DNA of 64,000 nt from Acanthopleura granulata (Eukaryota > Mollusca > Polyplacophora > Chitonida > Chitonidae): positions 26,375,368 through 26,439,367 of the forward strand of contig JABBOT010000005.1 in assembly GCA_016165875.1 (NCBI GenBank). The letters are read 5' to 3'. Each line of letters begins with the position of its first letter. Position 1 is the first letter of the stretch. Below are positions 1 to 13,700 of this stretch, piece after piece. The notes under the pieces were generated by a model. That model was not told the DNA's origin. It saw nothing but the letters and a program-made list of their open reading frames with translations, and ran no database searches. Made by a program: the position numbers and the translations under genes.

Positions 1-1438
1 GGGAAGCTTTCCAGTGCATGTACATGTGACTGTACACACTGTGTGTAGGTAGTGGGGATATCTATTAGCTCAGTTAGTCATATGGAGGATTTCAGATATG
101 GAGACCAGACGCTCATACAGTGTACATGAACATGTCCTAGCTGGCAGAAGGTAGAGGGAAATTTCCCTTAACTCATTTATGTAGTGGTTCCACAGACCAA
201 TTTAACGTAAAACAGAATGAAGATGACTCAGAATACTGAAGTCACTATATCATCAATCTATATTTCGAACCTCTGCACCGTAAATCTGCACTGATACACA
301 AAATTGTCACTGGGCTAAAAAACTATGCAGCAATACAAATTTATTCACTGAGGAACTTAAGGAAATCCAAAACCTTATAGCCTGGAATGATTTCCCTGTA
401 TTTATCCCTTAGAAATTGACTACAAAATATTGTAATTTGACCAAAAAGTCTCCTAAGGATGACAACCACATTAAAATATTTGTGAAAGTGCTGTTTCTAG
501 GCAAACACTGCTCATACATAATTCCTAAGTCCATCTCCAAAATACAACGCCTTCTAACGGGGAAAAGTGAAATTTATTACAAGGTACAACTCTAGACCCA
601 TATCTTCATTTGTACTTTACAGAGACAAGCCCTCACTTGAAACTCCAAGCTATGTAGTGTATCAGTTTATATGACTGGTTGCGGGCATAGTTATATAGGT
701 AAACATGCAGAGACTATCAGAGCATACCACCTACAGCACTAGCGAAACACATAATCATATTGAGCAATGCTTCAATTTTCAGTATGTCTTTGATTTATTC
801 ACTCTACCTGACTGGTTTCATCATACCAAACACACTAGACCTACATCTCCATACATCACATTAAGAAACACCAAAGTGTCTGACACTGGAACACAATGCT
901 TATTAAAGAAGCATTAGCTATATAGCAGAAACAGCCAGAACTAAACCCTGGCATCAAAACTTGTAGAGAACTGTATGTGTTCAAATAACCTAGTCTCATG
1001 CATGTTCTCCTTCGTTTTATTTTGTATATATTCCCGCATCAATGATCATCGCCACCATTCATGTATCAGCCTACCATGCTTGTAATTTCTTGAATAATTG
1101 TAACCACCCCCTACACTGCAACAGGTATATAAGCCTGTATAATCCTTTACTACACACATTTCCTGATCACAACACAAACTAAGTAGCCGAAATATAGATT
1201 GATGATATAATGATTTCAATATTTGGAGTTACCCTCGTTCTATTTCAGTTATGTAGCCATATGCGAGATTTCAGATGTGGAGATAAGATGCTTATACAAA
1301 CATGTACTACTTAGCAGTAGCTTGAAGGAATTTCTCTGTAGTCAAGTAAATATTTCAACCATTAATTATATACAAAATATCAATCTGACATTTGGTCACT
1401 CAATCACACTAATACCTTCAAAACTTGCTTTACACTAC
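1..1438. other. Intron/left-edge sequence with a degenerate repeat pair
   Basis: No exon recognised. Arms at 232-268 and 1188-1223 are inverted copies (the CGAAATATAGATTGATGATA core reads in opposite directions), and 60-119 resembles 1239-1304 in direct orientation. The first of these begins with a tRNA A-box-like TTAGCTCAGTTAGT, so old SINE material is possible. Confidence 0.45.
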
Positions 1439-1723
1439 CTGTCGCCCAATCAAATCTTCGGTTACAAAACCTCGGGAATCTTGATTTTTCAAGCTCAGGG
1501 CAGTGGTATAGATTGCCTCCTGTAGATCTGAAATGCCCACAGGAACCCCAGGTAAACAGCACACATAGTGAATGGGGCCCAGGCGGGGGCTACGCCTCCT
1601 GCCGTACCGGCTGCGGATAGCCTCAGTCATTTCCTCCATGTATGTAGCCAGCTGATTTCCCTCCTCAGGTAAATGGTCCACATGAGTGCCCACGATGAGG
1701 ACGGTGCAACAGCCAGCGTGAGA
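1439..1723 (-). CDS. LRRK1: LRRK1-like exon 16: Roc G4 and C-terminal half
   Basis: Acceptor ATATTTTTAG before 1723, donor GACAG/GTAGTG. Encodes CCTVLIVGTHVD (G4 THxD, nucleotide base recognition) and runs to GFVTEDLIGRQ at the Roc end. No following exon was recognised in 1-1438. Confidence 0.86.
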
Positions 1724-4700
1724 CTAAAAATATAAACACATCACATTTTGGCATCAAAAGTCCATCTCCCCTGACAAGCCTCTTGACTTCAAGCCAGCAA
1801 GGGCAAGGCTGTGTTTAAATGATGCAACGTTTACCTGGATAGTCCTAAACCATTTGTCATCTCAGAAGCCTGGTTACGATTATGTTAGAATGATGCAACA
1901 TTACCAGGATATTCCTAAACCATTTGTCATCTCTGAAGCAAGATAACGATTGTGTAGAATGATGCAACATTCATCTTGATATTCTTCAATCATTTGTCAT
2001 CTCAGAGTTCTGATTATGACCATGTTTAGAACGATGCCACATTCACCTGGATAATGTTCCACCAATTGTCATCTCAGAAGCCTGGTTATGATTATGTTAG
2101 AAAGATGCAACATAACCAGTATATTCCTAAACCATCTGTCGTCACAGAAGCCTGGTGATGATTCTGTTAGAATGAAGGAACATAATCAGTACATTCCCAG
2201 ACCGTTTGTCGTCTCAGAAGGTTGGTTATGATTGTGTTAGAAGGATGCAATATTCACCTGGATATTCCTAAACCATTTGTCCAGTTCCTTGACCCCTTCC
2301 AGGCCGTCCTGGGCATCCCACACCAGAAGGTAGAGTGTGTTCTCCGTGAAGAAACACTGGTGTACGTCAGAGAGCTGTGAAACGCCCGGGAAATCCCACA
2401 CGGACAATGACACCTCGGGCATCTACAAATAGCCACAAGCATCTATGAATGCAGAATTCAATATTAATTATAAATCAAAAATGCCTGTTTAAATGTCCAA
2501 TAGCTTCCAATCAATGTCAACTATAACAGGTTTTACCTTGTTCTGAAATTAATAGACTAATACACTGATAACTGACATGCAATATTTCACACCAATAACA
2601 GAGTATCACCTTTGTTAGGAATACATCATTGTTTCAGGTGAAGTCTGAAAATAGGATTTTTCTAAATAGTAATTAGATGCAATTTCACCTAATTTTCATG
2701 ACTAGTACAACTGCATACTCTAATTCTTCTAATTTTTGGGATATCTCGTCTGCCCTTTTGCTCAATAAAACTGAATTTGTAAAATGAATATACAGTTTCT
2801 ATATTCTCAAATGGTTAGTCAATCTAATGAAAATCATATCCGATATCTTTAGAAAAAAGTAGTTTATGCTTTCAGCATCAGCACTAAAGGCAGTCCCAGA
2901 GCCGTTAAAAGAATTAGGTTACTTCTGCACATATTAAAAGAAGCAGCCTTGAAGTAAGAAGTTGGAAGCTCCTACATCTCTTTTCCTTCTCCAGAAGGAG
3001 CTGCTCTGGACTAACTTCCACTCACGGATCACGATCTGATTGGGGCTCCTTCCTGAGGTATCCTGGCTCCCCACCAGGGCATTCACCAGAGCCGTCTTGC
3101 CACGTCTCTGAAACATTCATACTTTGATTAATAAATGTGAACTCTTTCCCGCTGCACATTCACATAATCAATCTGTGATGATGATATGTTTTGATGGAAA
3201 TGATCCCAGGGACCCACAAGTGGTCATTTGAGTGGGCCACAGGGAAAATGAGTGGGTGCTGAAAAAAATGTGTTTGTATCAGACAAGTATTCTAGTTACC
3301 ATCATGCTTGATGTTAATAATTTTTTTGAAAAGGGATGATTGAAACTATGAACACAGGATCTCTCTTGCACAAGACACAAGCAATGACAGTAACTGAGCA
3401 CAACTGGGGGTTTATGTCACACAAGATTGTACGCATGGGCGAATGAGTGAAACTAAATGGAACAATCTGAATGCAGTCAAAAGAGAGTTCAATTACACGT
3501 CAATACTCCTTTTTCCAGTCAGCAGCCAATCTGGATCACATGATCTTGACGTGACTATTCAAATTGGCACACCAAAAGTCTTAGTTAGCCATCACATGAT
3601 TTACATGAATACCTATTCGACTGGCTACTTGTATCGATGCGAAGACCTTTATGGCTCAGTTAGCTAGCGCACTAGAGGAGTGTAATGACCCAGAAGTGTC
3701 CACCAATGCAGTTGCTGTGAGTTCAAGTGCAACTTATGCTGGCTTCCTCTTCATCCGTACATGGGGAGGTCTGCTAGCAACCTGCAGATGGTCGTGGGCT
3801 TCCACAGGGCTCTGCGTAGTTTCCTCTAACCATAGTGCTGGCCACGGTAGTATAAGCGAAATATTCTTGAGTACAACGTAAACACTAATCAAATAAATAA
3901 ATCAAATAAATTGAATAGATGCTGTCGTAACTCAATCCCAGGAACGCTCAAGCAGCATAATTGTAAAGTCCAAACTAATCGGAACTAGTTCCAACTGAAT
4001 GCAGAAAGTAGAACATGCTCTACTCTCAAAAACTGATCATAACCAGTTGCAGGACCACTCATGTCACATTGCTAGTGACGACAGATCAGTTGCTGATAGA
4101 TGCTGACTGGTTCCTGGAACTAGCTCAAACTTACCTCTTTTCCTAGAACCATCAGTTTCAGTCTGTTGCACTTTTCACATTCTCGTAGCTTCAGCCGAAG
4201 GAAGGCCAGCAGACCTCCTGCTCTGGATGAAGCTTCTGCAAGATCATATTTACCATTGCATTCTTTTCCCCTGTAACAGACTTGAGCCTCAAGAATCTTG
4301 TTTATTTTGTTCGTTAACACCCAATTAAATGCCCATTAAGTGGACACCTGTACTGAAGGTAATTAATGGATGTAGTCACAGGTTACAACATCTGTTTTCT
4401 TTCCTAGAAGTAGTCTGGCTAGTGTCTCCTGTCCCCTATGGTAACTATTTGCTTGTAGTTGTAAAAGGCAGCCAGAGATAAGGGAACACAACAATGTTTA
4501 CTTCTTTTGATCAGGTTACAGGCTAGCCAACTTTTTTACATGATCAGCAGCACTGGAAATCTGTGTAAAACAGGTTTAGTGGATAAGGGTATATACCTAT
4601 ACTCAAGATCCATCACTGAACTGATATCATACAACTGGCTTCAGAGAAACAATGGGCACTCTAGAATGCAAAATGAAGACCTATAGGGACAAACAATAAA

Positions 4701-7700
4701 AGTACTGCATGTTTTAGAATGACCTGTTCTTGATTTTGATTATACATGTAAATTCATCAATGTAATTCAGCAGTAAGAGGAACAAGTTTCTGTCAAGATC
4801 ATTAGATAACAGAGCTTCAGATCACTTGATGATAGGTTTAGGGCAGAATCAAAGTTTGCTTTCTTGAAAAACTCCTGTACATGTTCTTGATATAGGCCCT
4901 GTAGGCCTATGTGCCAGTCAACTCCATTTGGGAGGTATTTAAACTGGTGTGACCTGATGGGCCGTCAATTATCACCTGCCTCCCAACTTTTGCCAGTGGT
5001 TTACATGTACTTCTGCAGTCTTCGGTCCCCAGGGCTTAATGGGGTATATCACCTAGCAATATGTTTTTGACTGGAAGTTAGTGGTGGAAATTTAGAACAA
5101 ATTGTAGGCCTATGTAGAGACAAGGCAGAACCTAATTACATTACAGTAGGTAATGTACCATCATGGTCACCTTCATGAGAACATAATATTATATGTATTA
5201 ATACTCAAGCATATGGCATTCTCAAGGAAATAAAAATTAGTGATTTTAGGTTGACTTGGTGATACAGTGCCATTTGAACTGCCTGTTTCAGTTATTTGTA
5301 GAATATGTAGTTAAATTAACCTTCCTTCAGCTTCTTATTTTTCTTATAATGTCACTGCTAATTTGTGTTTGTGTTTTTTCTAATATAAAAGGCGATTACT
5401 GGATCATTTATTTTCAAATACAGATGTTTAGAACATTTCACTGATTATTTCCCCACCCACCCATATTTTCAATATGAAATGTTAATCAGAGAAAAACTGA
5501 ACATCAAGACACCTCAATGTTTTCATAGGCATATCTTTTTTCAACCTCTATGTTCTGTCTAAAAGAATTTGAAATATCTGTGACAAGATTCCATAAACCA
5601 GGGTCATAATGAATTTTGTTCATAATCATACAACAATTAAAATGTGTAACCTAGGACATTAGGAATGTGTATACATCAATTGGCTGAAACTTATTTACTT
5701 GAAGAAATGACCGTGACTTATCTTTCAACTTGCATATTTGCCATCTGAGTATATCAGAAATCAAACAAGTGAATTTGGAAGACAGTTTATTGGAATGAGT
5801 GCATGACCATCATTTAATGCACACACAATTACAAACCACACTATTGTTAGTAGACTCCATGTTTGATTTCTGAAAAGAAAGGTTGCATTTTTCTTGCACT
5901 CAAGTCCTCTATCGTTTGAGAAAATATTTCGCATTTTGCCTACAATTCTGCCAAAAAATTTAAATTTCGGGGTACATAAAAGCCTTGAAAAGCTGAATGT
6001 TACATTTTTACAGCTAGTTATCATGTGTGCACACATCAGAATAGAAAACATGTCCCTGTCTCCTTAAATCTTTGGCAGTTATTTCGGTCATTTATGATTT
6101 CTGCCTCCCTCTTCAAAAGCATGGGGGAAACTTATGGACATGATATGCCCACATAGCTACAGTCAGTTCTGAACTCACAGGTTTAAAGTTGACATTTCCA
6201 CACAGTTTCTTGATTTTCTAAAATGAAGCTAACTAATTTTGTAAAGATAATTTTGTTCATTGAAAATTTCTTTCACTAGCTGTTCTGACATCAAAGACTG
6301 ATATGGGGTGCAGTTTGTATCTCCATCAGTTACCAGAAAAATGAGATTTCCTAAACTGTCAAGTACTAGCAGTTGTTTACAGTGTCAACATGTGACACTT
6401 GATGCTTTTATCCATAAGTCACACAAAAAGCTGATGTTAATTTTCAAATTTTAGACTTACAAAATGTTTCACTTGTTTTTAACAAACTGATCCAGGATGC
6501 ATAATTTATCAGTAGTCTACATGTACTTCACCCGGTACTTTTACCACCGAAAAGTTGTGTCAAGCTTGTACAAGTTGTAGTAGGCACAGCAACATTTTCA
6601 CAGCACTCCCACTTTGATTTTCCACATTGTAGTTAACATCCATGCTAAAACTCACATGGAGTGCATTTCTCTGGAATCAACTCCTCCTACTGCAAAGTGG
6701 TTGCGAACTACATGTACTTTACTTAAAACCCACAACCAGCCTGGTCCATCACTACCTCATGATTATGATGGTGGGGGGTGGAGACAGGGGGTGGGTGGTT
6801 GGGGAGTGACCTATATCCTCAAGATACTTGTTCTCCCATACTCACTTTTAGAATTTTTTGTTTTAAGCATAACCCTAAGTAGGGATTTAGAACAGATTCT
6901 CATATAAGTGCATACGTAATAACTTGTGTGGGTTCTTGTCTACATATAAGTGTAATGAAAGTTTCATGAACTATGTGATCTTGTGGAAGGCATTAATATG
7001 TATACAGAAGTATATAGAAGTGATACTCGTTGCAGGATGGGGTGCCTAACAGTCAGCAGCACAATGGAGGGATACCTAGCATGTGACCAAACAAAGAAGG
7101 GAGAGGGTAATAAATTTCTTAGCTCTGACACTTTTCTACCGCACTATGGGCTGTTTTATCTGATTGGGCCGTTGGACTATTGACAAATAGCTGTTTAATG
7201 GGTTTTGAAAATACCCCTCTACAAAGAAGGAAAGAAAGGGTATCTTGGCAATTTCTGTTACAGGGGGAAAAAGTGTAACGCAAGATACATGATGGTAATG
7301 CGCTTCACAAGTATGACCTCAGCAAAACTACACATATATTGTCATGATTCCACCATGCACTGGTTAATTTCTTTTTTCTGTATCAAATAATCATGGGCTT
7401 ACTTACAATTTACTAGAGGGTTATGCCGGAAGACTGACATTACATGGTAAAAAAATAATTTATATCATAATGGTCCCATCATGCAATCTCTTTATCTTAG
7501 GCAAACTCTCCAGCTGCTGATCGCAAGTCAACTTACGCCCTGCTTTAAGTTCTCACCACGGAAGAGTGAAGGTATTCATACATACAAGTACCTGAAATGA
7601 GTTTAGGTGGAATCACAGATGCAGGTATGGAGCAGCCCTCCAGGTCTATTACATCACAGTCCTTCAATTTGGCCAGCTCATTTGGTACACAGGTCAAATT

Positions 7701-10700
7701 TGGGTTGCTGGAAACAACATTATAGGCACTTTAAAAACTACACACCTGAACACTTTAATAATGAAAACTATGAAATTCCATTTATCATACATGTCTTACA
7801 TTAAAGAGTAAATAAATAAAATAAAAATGTGGTCTTCACATTTTTTAAAAATCCTATATATAGTCATCACATAAATACTTTCCACAAAAAATACTACAAG
7901 TTTCAACAAAACTTCAACACCCCCCCTCCCCACAAAAGCCACCTATTTTTAGAAAGCTCAATGCAATCAATCCTCATGGCCCCCAAAAGAAGCTTAGCAT
8001 TCTTTGTAGGATGCCGAAGCATGTATACAATCCGAATTGTCCCTAAAAGATATACTCCATTAACGAAGACCACATGTTAAGTCCCTCAAAGAGACACATG
8101 CAAGTGGTGTAAATAATCACGTACAACACAGCCGGATCTCAACTTTTGCACCTGTAGTGGGTGGTTCTAGCGGTATATGTTCATGAAGGTGCCATGCTCA
8201 CCATAACTTCATGACATTACCCGAAGGGCAGAAACTTGTACATTTCGACTTGAACATTTATTTTACTTTCCTGAAAAACTGTGATGAATATCTAAAGGCC
8301 CATTTCAAGTGTAACAGATCGATAACAGTTTAGCAATGGAGATTTTCAGAGGTTAATTAATATCATGAATGGTGCTAATCAGTGTGAATGTCATGGCCGT
8401 GTACTTTTTGTTACTGTTGAGGTTACAGTGGAGCAATTTTGCATGTTGGTGGTCCGCAGGGTCAAACTGGTATCTCATCGCACAGCTCCCTGCTTACTTG
8501 AGTACCTCATCGCACAGCTCCCTGCTCACTTGAGTACCTCATCGCACAGCTCCCTGCTCACTTGTGTACCTCATCGCACAGCTCCCTGCTCACTTGAGTA
8601 CCTCATCGCACAGCTCCCTGCTCACTTGAGTACCTCATCGCACAGCTCCCTGCTCACTTGTGTACCTCATCGCACAGCTCCCTGCTCACTTGAGTACCTC
8701 ATCGCACAGGTCCATGTATTGAGTACAGTGTGGGTAAAAAATAAGACTTTATGGCCCTTCGACCCTCCTCAGCAGAGCTCAATCTTACGCTTTTGCATGT
8801 GGGAGGTCCGTAGGGTTACACCAGTATATTTATCAAAAAACCTTGTTCATTAGTACACAATTATCGATCAGAGAAAACTGTGATCTTTCGATCCTCACCA
8901 CTTAGAGACAACCGTACATGTTAACAATGTCGACCGTGGACTCGCGCTTGGACTTCACGTAGTCTGGAATGGAGTAAATAGTATTATTATGCCAAACAGG
9001 GTGATTGTTGGTTTCCATAGGTCACATGATAATCTGCAAACCATGATGCACAACGGTCACGAGACAATGTACAATGGTCATGTGCAAGTAGCCAATGATC
9101 TTGTGTGTTTATTATAACTGGTTATCTCCCATTGTTTGCTCTCTAACATCTACTTCTTTATAATGTAAACAACGGGACGATTGCTTTCTCAGCTAGTGAC
9201 AGCGTACAAGTAAAGTCACTTAGGGCTTCAGTAGAGCCTGTCATATCTTTTCCTTTTCCTTCTACTTTCTTTCGGTATAAAGAAATATTTAGTGAGTGAC
9301 GTTGGATTGCACAGCAGGAATTGTGAAATTTGACTAGTGAGGTTCTTCTTGTGCTCAGCACTTGCTGAACATCACTTCTCTCTAGCTCTAATTCCTGCTA
9401 TACAATACCATCACATGCACTATTTGTGTAACATCCACTGCTAGATAAATATACATTATGTCACAGATTCTGTTGAGACTTGTCATGGCCTGGCCATGAG
9501 TAAAAGCTGTCAGATGAAGAGCTCATTAATTTATTGATGATGCTTGAAGGTGGAGTCAGAAGGCCTTCACCCTTAGCTGTGAAAATAAATTTGATCAACC
9601 AAAATGCAGGTATATGTAAAGCCCGATTAGCAGGTATGACATAAATCGGGCCCTTAAATCAATACCATTGTGTCTTTTGAATGTACATAACGCTACTCAA
9701 ATACGGCTGCAAATTCAACTCTATTACAGACAGGTGGCTGCTGCCCCTTGTTTTGTCAGAGCATAGGCTGTAGCGAAGACCTGGCAGGATGCCACAGTGC
9801 AGGTTTTGGCTATACAAACAGTGCATCAAGTATTATGGGAGATAGTGGGACTTGATATTTCATCACGAGAGAGCCAGGGGCCCTGATTCCAGATTATGCA
9901 TCTTTTGACAACAATGTGAGCGTATGGCAATGAAGCATCTTCGAGAACGTCTGCAAAATTATCAGAAGGTCTTTTTTAAATCTTCAAACCTTATTCCTTT
10001 TAATACAATATACAATTATACCTCCCCTGTTTTCTCCTTTAAAATTAGGATCCGGCTGAACTGAAGCATGAGCGTTTACACCACTTGAGTGTAAATTCAT
10101 AACTTACCAATTTAAATTCAAAATTTTTAGTCTCTTCAGTTCAAACACTGAGGTAGGTACACTTGTCAAGTTGTTATTGTTCAGGTACAGATAACATAAG
10201 TGATCCTTCAGAACAGATGGAAATTCCAAGACGGGAGATTTCTTGTCATTCGAATGGTTCCGGTCAACTGGTGAACTTCGTAAAACTGACAGGACTTTGG
10301 CTGTCCTTTGGCTGTGTCATGGAAACAGTCCAACAAAAATTTCAGCTCATACAAAAGTACCACCTGTATCATAAACACATGTGAACAAACAAAACAAAAA
10401 TACATACATTTCCAACATAGGAAAGCTTTATAGAGTGTGGAATTCTACGTGCATTTCCATGTGCTTATTTGTAAAATATGCAAGCTTGCCTAAAGTAGCA
10501 CATGAAGGCCTTGCTGTCCGACCTGGATAGACAACCAGACAGACGGATCTTAATCAGAGACTTTGATGTCCAACCTGGACAGACAGACAGATAGATAGAT
10601 GGATTTTAGTCACAGACCTTACATACATGTATACCTATAATGACCAATATGCTAAATTTCAATTTTTTTTAAAGTGAAGTTTATAGGTTAATTAAAAGGA

Positions 10701-13700
10701 CCACATTTACACAAGGCATCTGAAAGGCCATTTTGTGCCGATTCCAAATATGGCCTTCATTATTTTTTGACGTTTTCTTAAAGTGATTAAAACGGATATA
10801 AATACCGAGGTGCTACAGTGGACATTTTGGACCGTAATGAAGAAGGTGAAGCACTGTGAGATGTTTTCAGCTGCTTAATATCCTTTGATTGTTATATGTC
10901 TACTTGCTAAGTGAATTTATGTGTAGTACGAAACTTGTATCTGTATTTAATGTGGTAATAGAACAGTTGCAGAATGTTTAGCAGAAAATTAAGAAAGAAA
11001 AAATCTCGTGACATCATTGTGCTTCAGTCAGTTCAATACAGTCCACACAGTTCACCGTAACACCTCACCCTTTATTTACATTTTATTTATCGATTTATTT
11101 CATTGATGTTTTATGCTGTACTTAAAAATATTTCACTTAAACTTTGGCAGCCAGCATTATGGTGGGAGGAAACCAGGCAGAGCCCGGAAGGTTGCTGGCG
11201 GATCTTATCATACGGCCGGAGAGGAAGCCAGCACAAGCTGGAATTGAACTCACAGTGGCTGCATTGGTGGGAGGCTTCTGGGTCACTGCACTGCACTACC
11301 GCGCTAACCGATTGAGCCACAGGTGCCCCCATTTCCACTTTAAAAGCATGCCAAAAAATTATGACAACTATATTTGGAATCAGCACAAAATAGACTTTCA
11401 GATGATGTGTACTTTGTGGAAATACAGCATGTTCTTTTAAGCCATTTTTTGTAAATTTTTATGGAGTTTTATTATATTCAAAGCTGAAGGTTAAAAAGTT
11501 CTTGATTTCTATTTTCCATTACAAGAAGAATCATAGTCCAAATGGAATTAGCTGAACATACTGCAGGTGGATCAAATGGTGTCCATAAACCAGCAAACAT
11601 GTGTGCTTACATATACATGGGTTTTTACCTGGGCATTGCTTCTTGTGGAGTATTGGACAAACAGTTATATCCCAAGTTCAACTCCTGCAGAGAGTCACAT
11701 GCCCAGGCACATGGTGAAGCAAGATGGCTGACAGTATTGTGGGATAGATCCAAAGCCTCCAGCATATCTAAAAGAAACATTCACAAAGCTTGTCAAAAGC
11801 AACTATTTCCTCAGCTGCCTTCAGAAACTTTTAATTCATACATAATTCCACCATCAATTAAAGTTAGATGAATGAAGTGTCTCATATACTTATAAGGTAT
11901 ATGGGTGGTGTAATAATTATGAATGTACCTGTTGAAGACACCATGAACGTTATAATGTACAAATGCCAACAATCGGCATCAATAAATTAAACCATCAACA
12001 GGGATGTTTTAACAATCATGAGCTTAAGTAAGCATTGTGATCCTATGGCTATGTCCATGCCCCCACTCCCAGCACCAGATATTAGACTACACTGCCAACA
12101 TGTTACACTGACTGTTAGAATACACTCCTACTCTGGAAGCTCATGCAGTCAGGGTTACAGTGGAAACACCATGCAGTGTTAATACCATTCTCAACAGTCA
12201 CAACCACAGGGGGAATTAACACTACCAACAATATTATACATTTACACAGTCAATGAAAACACTACTTCATGTCACAATGCCATATGATACTTGTGCATGT
12301 AGTGTATGGCAATACTCACACAGTGTAACAAATCTTCTTCGGCACTTCAGTTACACATTAAAAGTTCAACCTTTACACTGTTACAAAGTTCTTTGAAGAT
12401 TTAGACAGGTTTAATATGACACTTTTTACTTGGTGACACTAATTTAACTCAATGACACTACAAGTATTTACTTTGTGACACGGTTTACTCTCATATTCAG
12501 TCATGCAGATCTTAACGCTACACTTACTCAGTGCCACAATGCTTTCTGGTAGTTCTGTCAGAGAATTGTGTGACAACAGAAGAGTTTTAAGTGATGTGCT
12601 CCAGAACTGTGCAATATTGCTGGGTACGGTGAGGACTCCGTTATGACACAAATCCAAAAATGTCTAATACAACAAAAATAAAAAGTCATAAAAAAAAATC
12701 AAATAAATATCAACATAAATGCAAGATGGCACTACTGTATATCACATCTGAGAAGAGTATTGCATTCAATAAAGTTCTGACAACAATGTCCTTTTTTTTC
12801 AACATTACTTAGTAAATGCTTATTTTGTTGCAGATGATTTCTGTTTTTTGAAATCATTATTTACATCTGACAGCAAACTTATGACATGCTGTGTGTCCTG
12901 TCCATCATGGGATTTTAACATGCAACTATACAATGTCAAATGAAACAGGGAAACCTTGTGTGATTTACATTGAGCCATGTGTTTTGATGAGAGAACCCCT
13001 CCCACACACCAAAAAAATACTAACAACATAAATAAAAAGCAGCCATAAAAAAGAAAATCAAAACAAACTAAAACAATTTCATCAAATACAGTATAGCTCA
13101 GAAATAACTTGACATTAAATTTGACACAGACATAATTAAACTGAGACTAAAACTTGTCCCTGTTTAAGATGATCGCAACCTTGTCAGGATCAACACAGAC
13201 CTAGATCGTGTCATGTTTTTTTCACAATGCAGGTGTATAAAATGGTAACGTGACTAGAGTTTAAAACGCATCACAGTTTTCTAAAAATGAGTGTTGTTTT
13301 TTCTTAACTGTGATCAGGTTTTTCAAAATTATGCACATCACAACTGAGCACTGTATCCTTTTCCTGTGCAAATTAAAGCTACAGCTACAGTCACAGGAAC
13401 ATACGTGACAAACTGCATGTTATCTTTTGATTCGTATTAAAACCTGTTTTAATTTGGTGTAAACTGGATTTCAAAACGTCAAAGTCTGCTTATGTTCAAG
13501 TCACATTCCTGAAAAAACAAGAACACATTTCCACATTTGACTGACTCGTGTTCAGTTTTTCAAGGTGCGAGTGTTTTGCTTTTACCACATCGAATACATG
13601 TTTTCAGAATGCTGTTATTCTGTCTTGTGTGTGTCCTGCTCTAGTCTCGCTTAATGTCAAGTGGTTTTTGGGCTGAACTGTACCAACACTAGCAAATGCA

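Noticed and set aside
7205..7390. CYRGKKCNAR peptide resembling sequence upstream of exon 13
   Set aside because: The similar 4240-4280 stretch is intronic once the phase-correct acceptor is used, so the match is not coding evidence.
8471..8709. CRISPR-like array
   Set aside because: Units are contiguous without unique spacers, in a eukaryotic intron.
8365..8853. 162-codon plus-strand open frame
   Set aside because: Created by the 32-bp minisatellite; repeats of the same short peptide, no domain.
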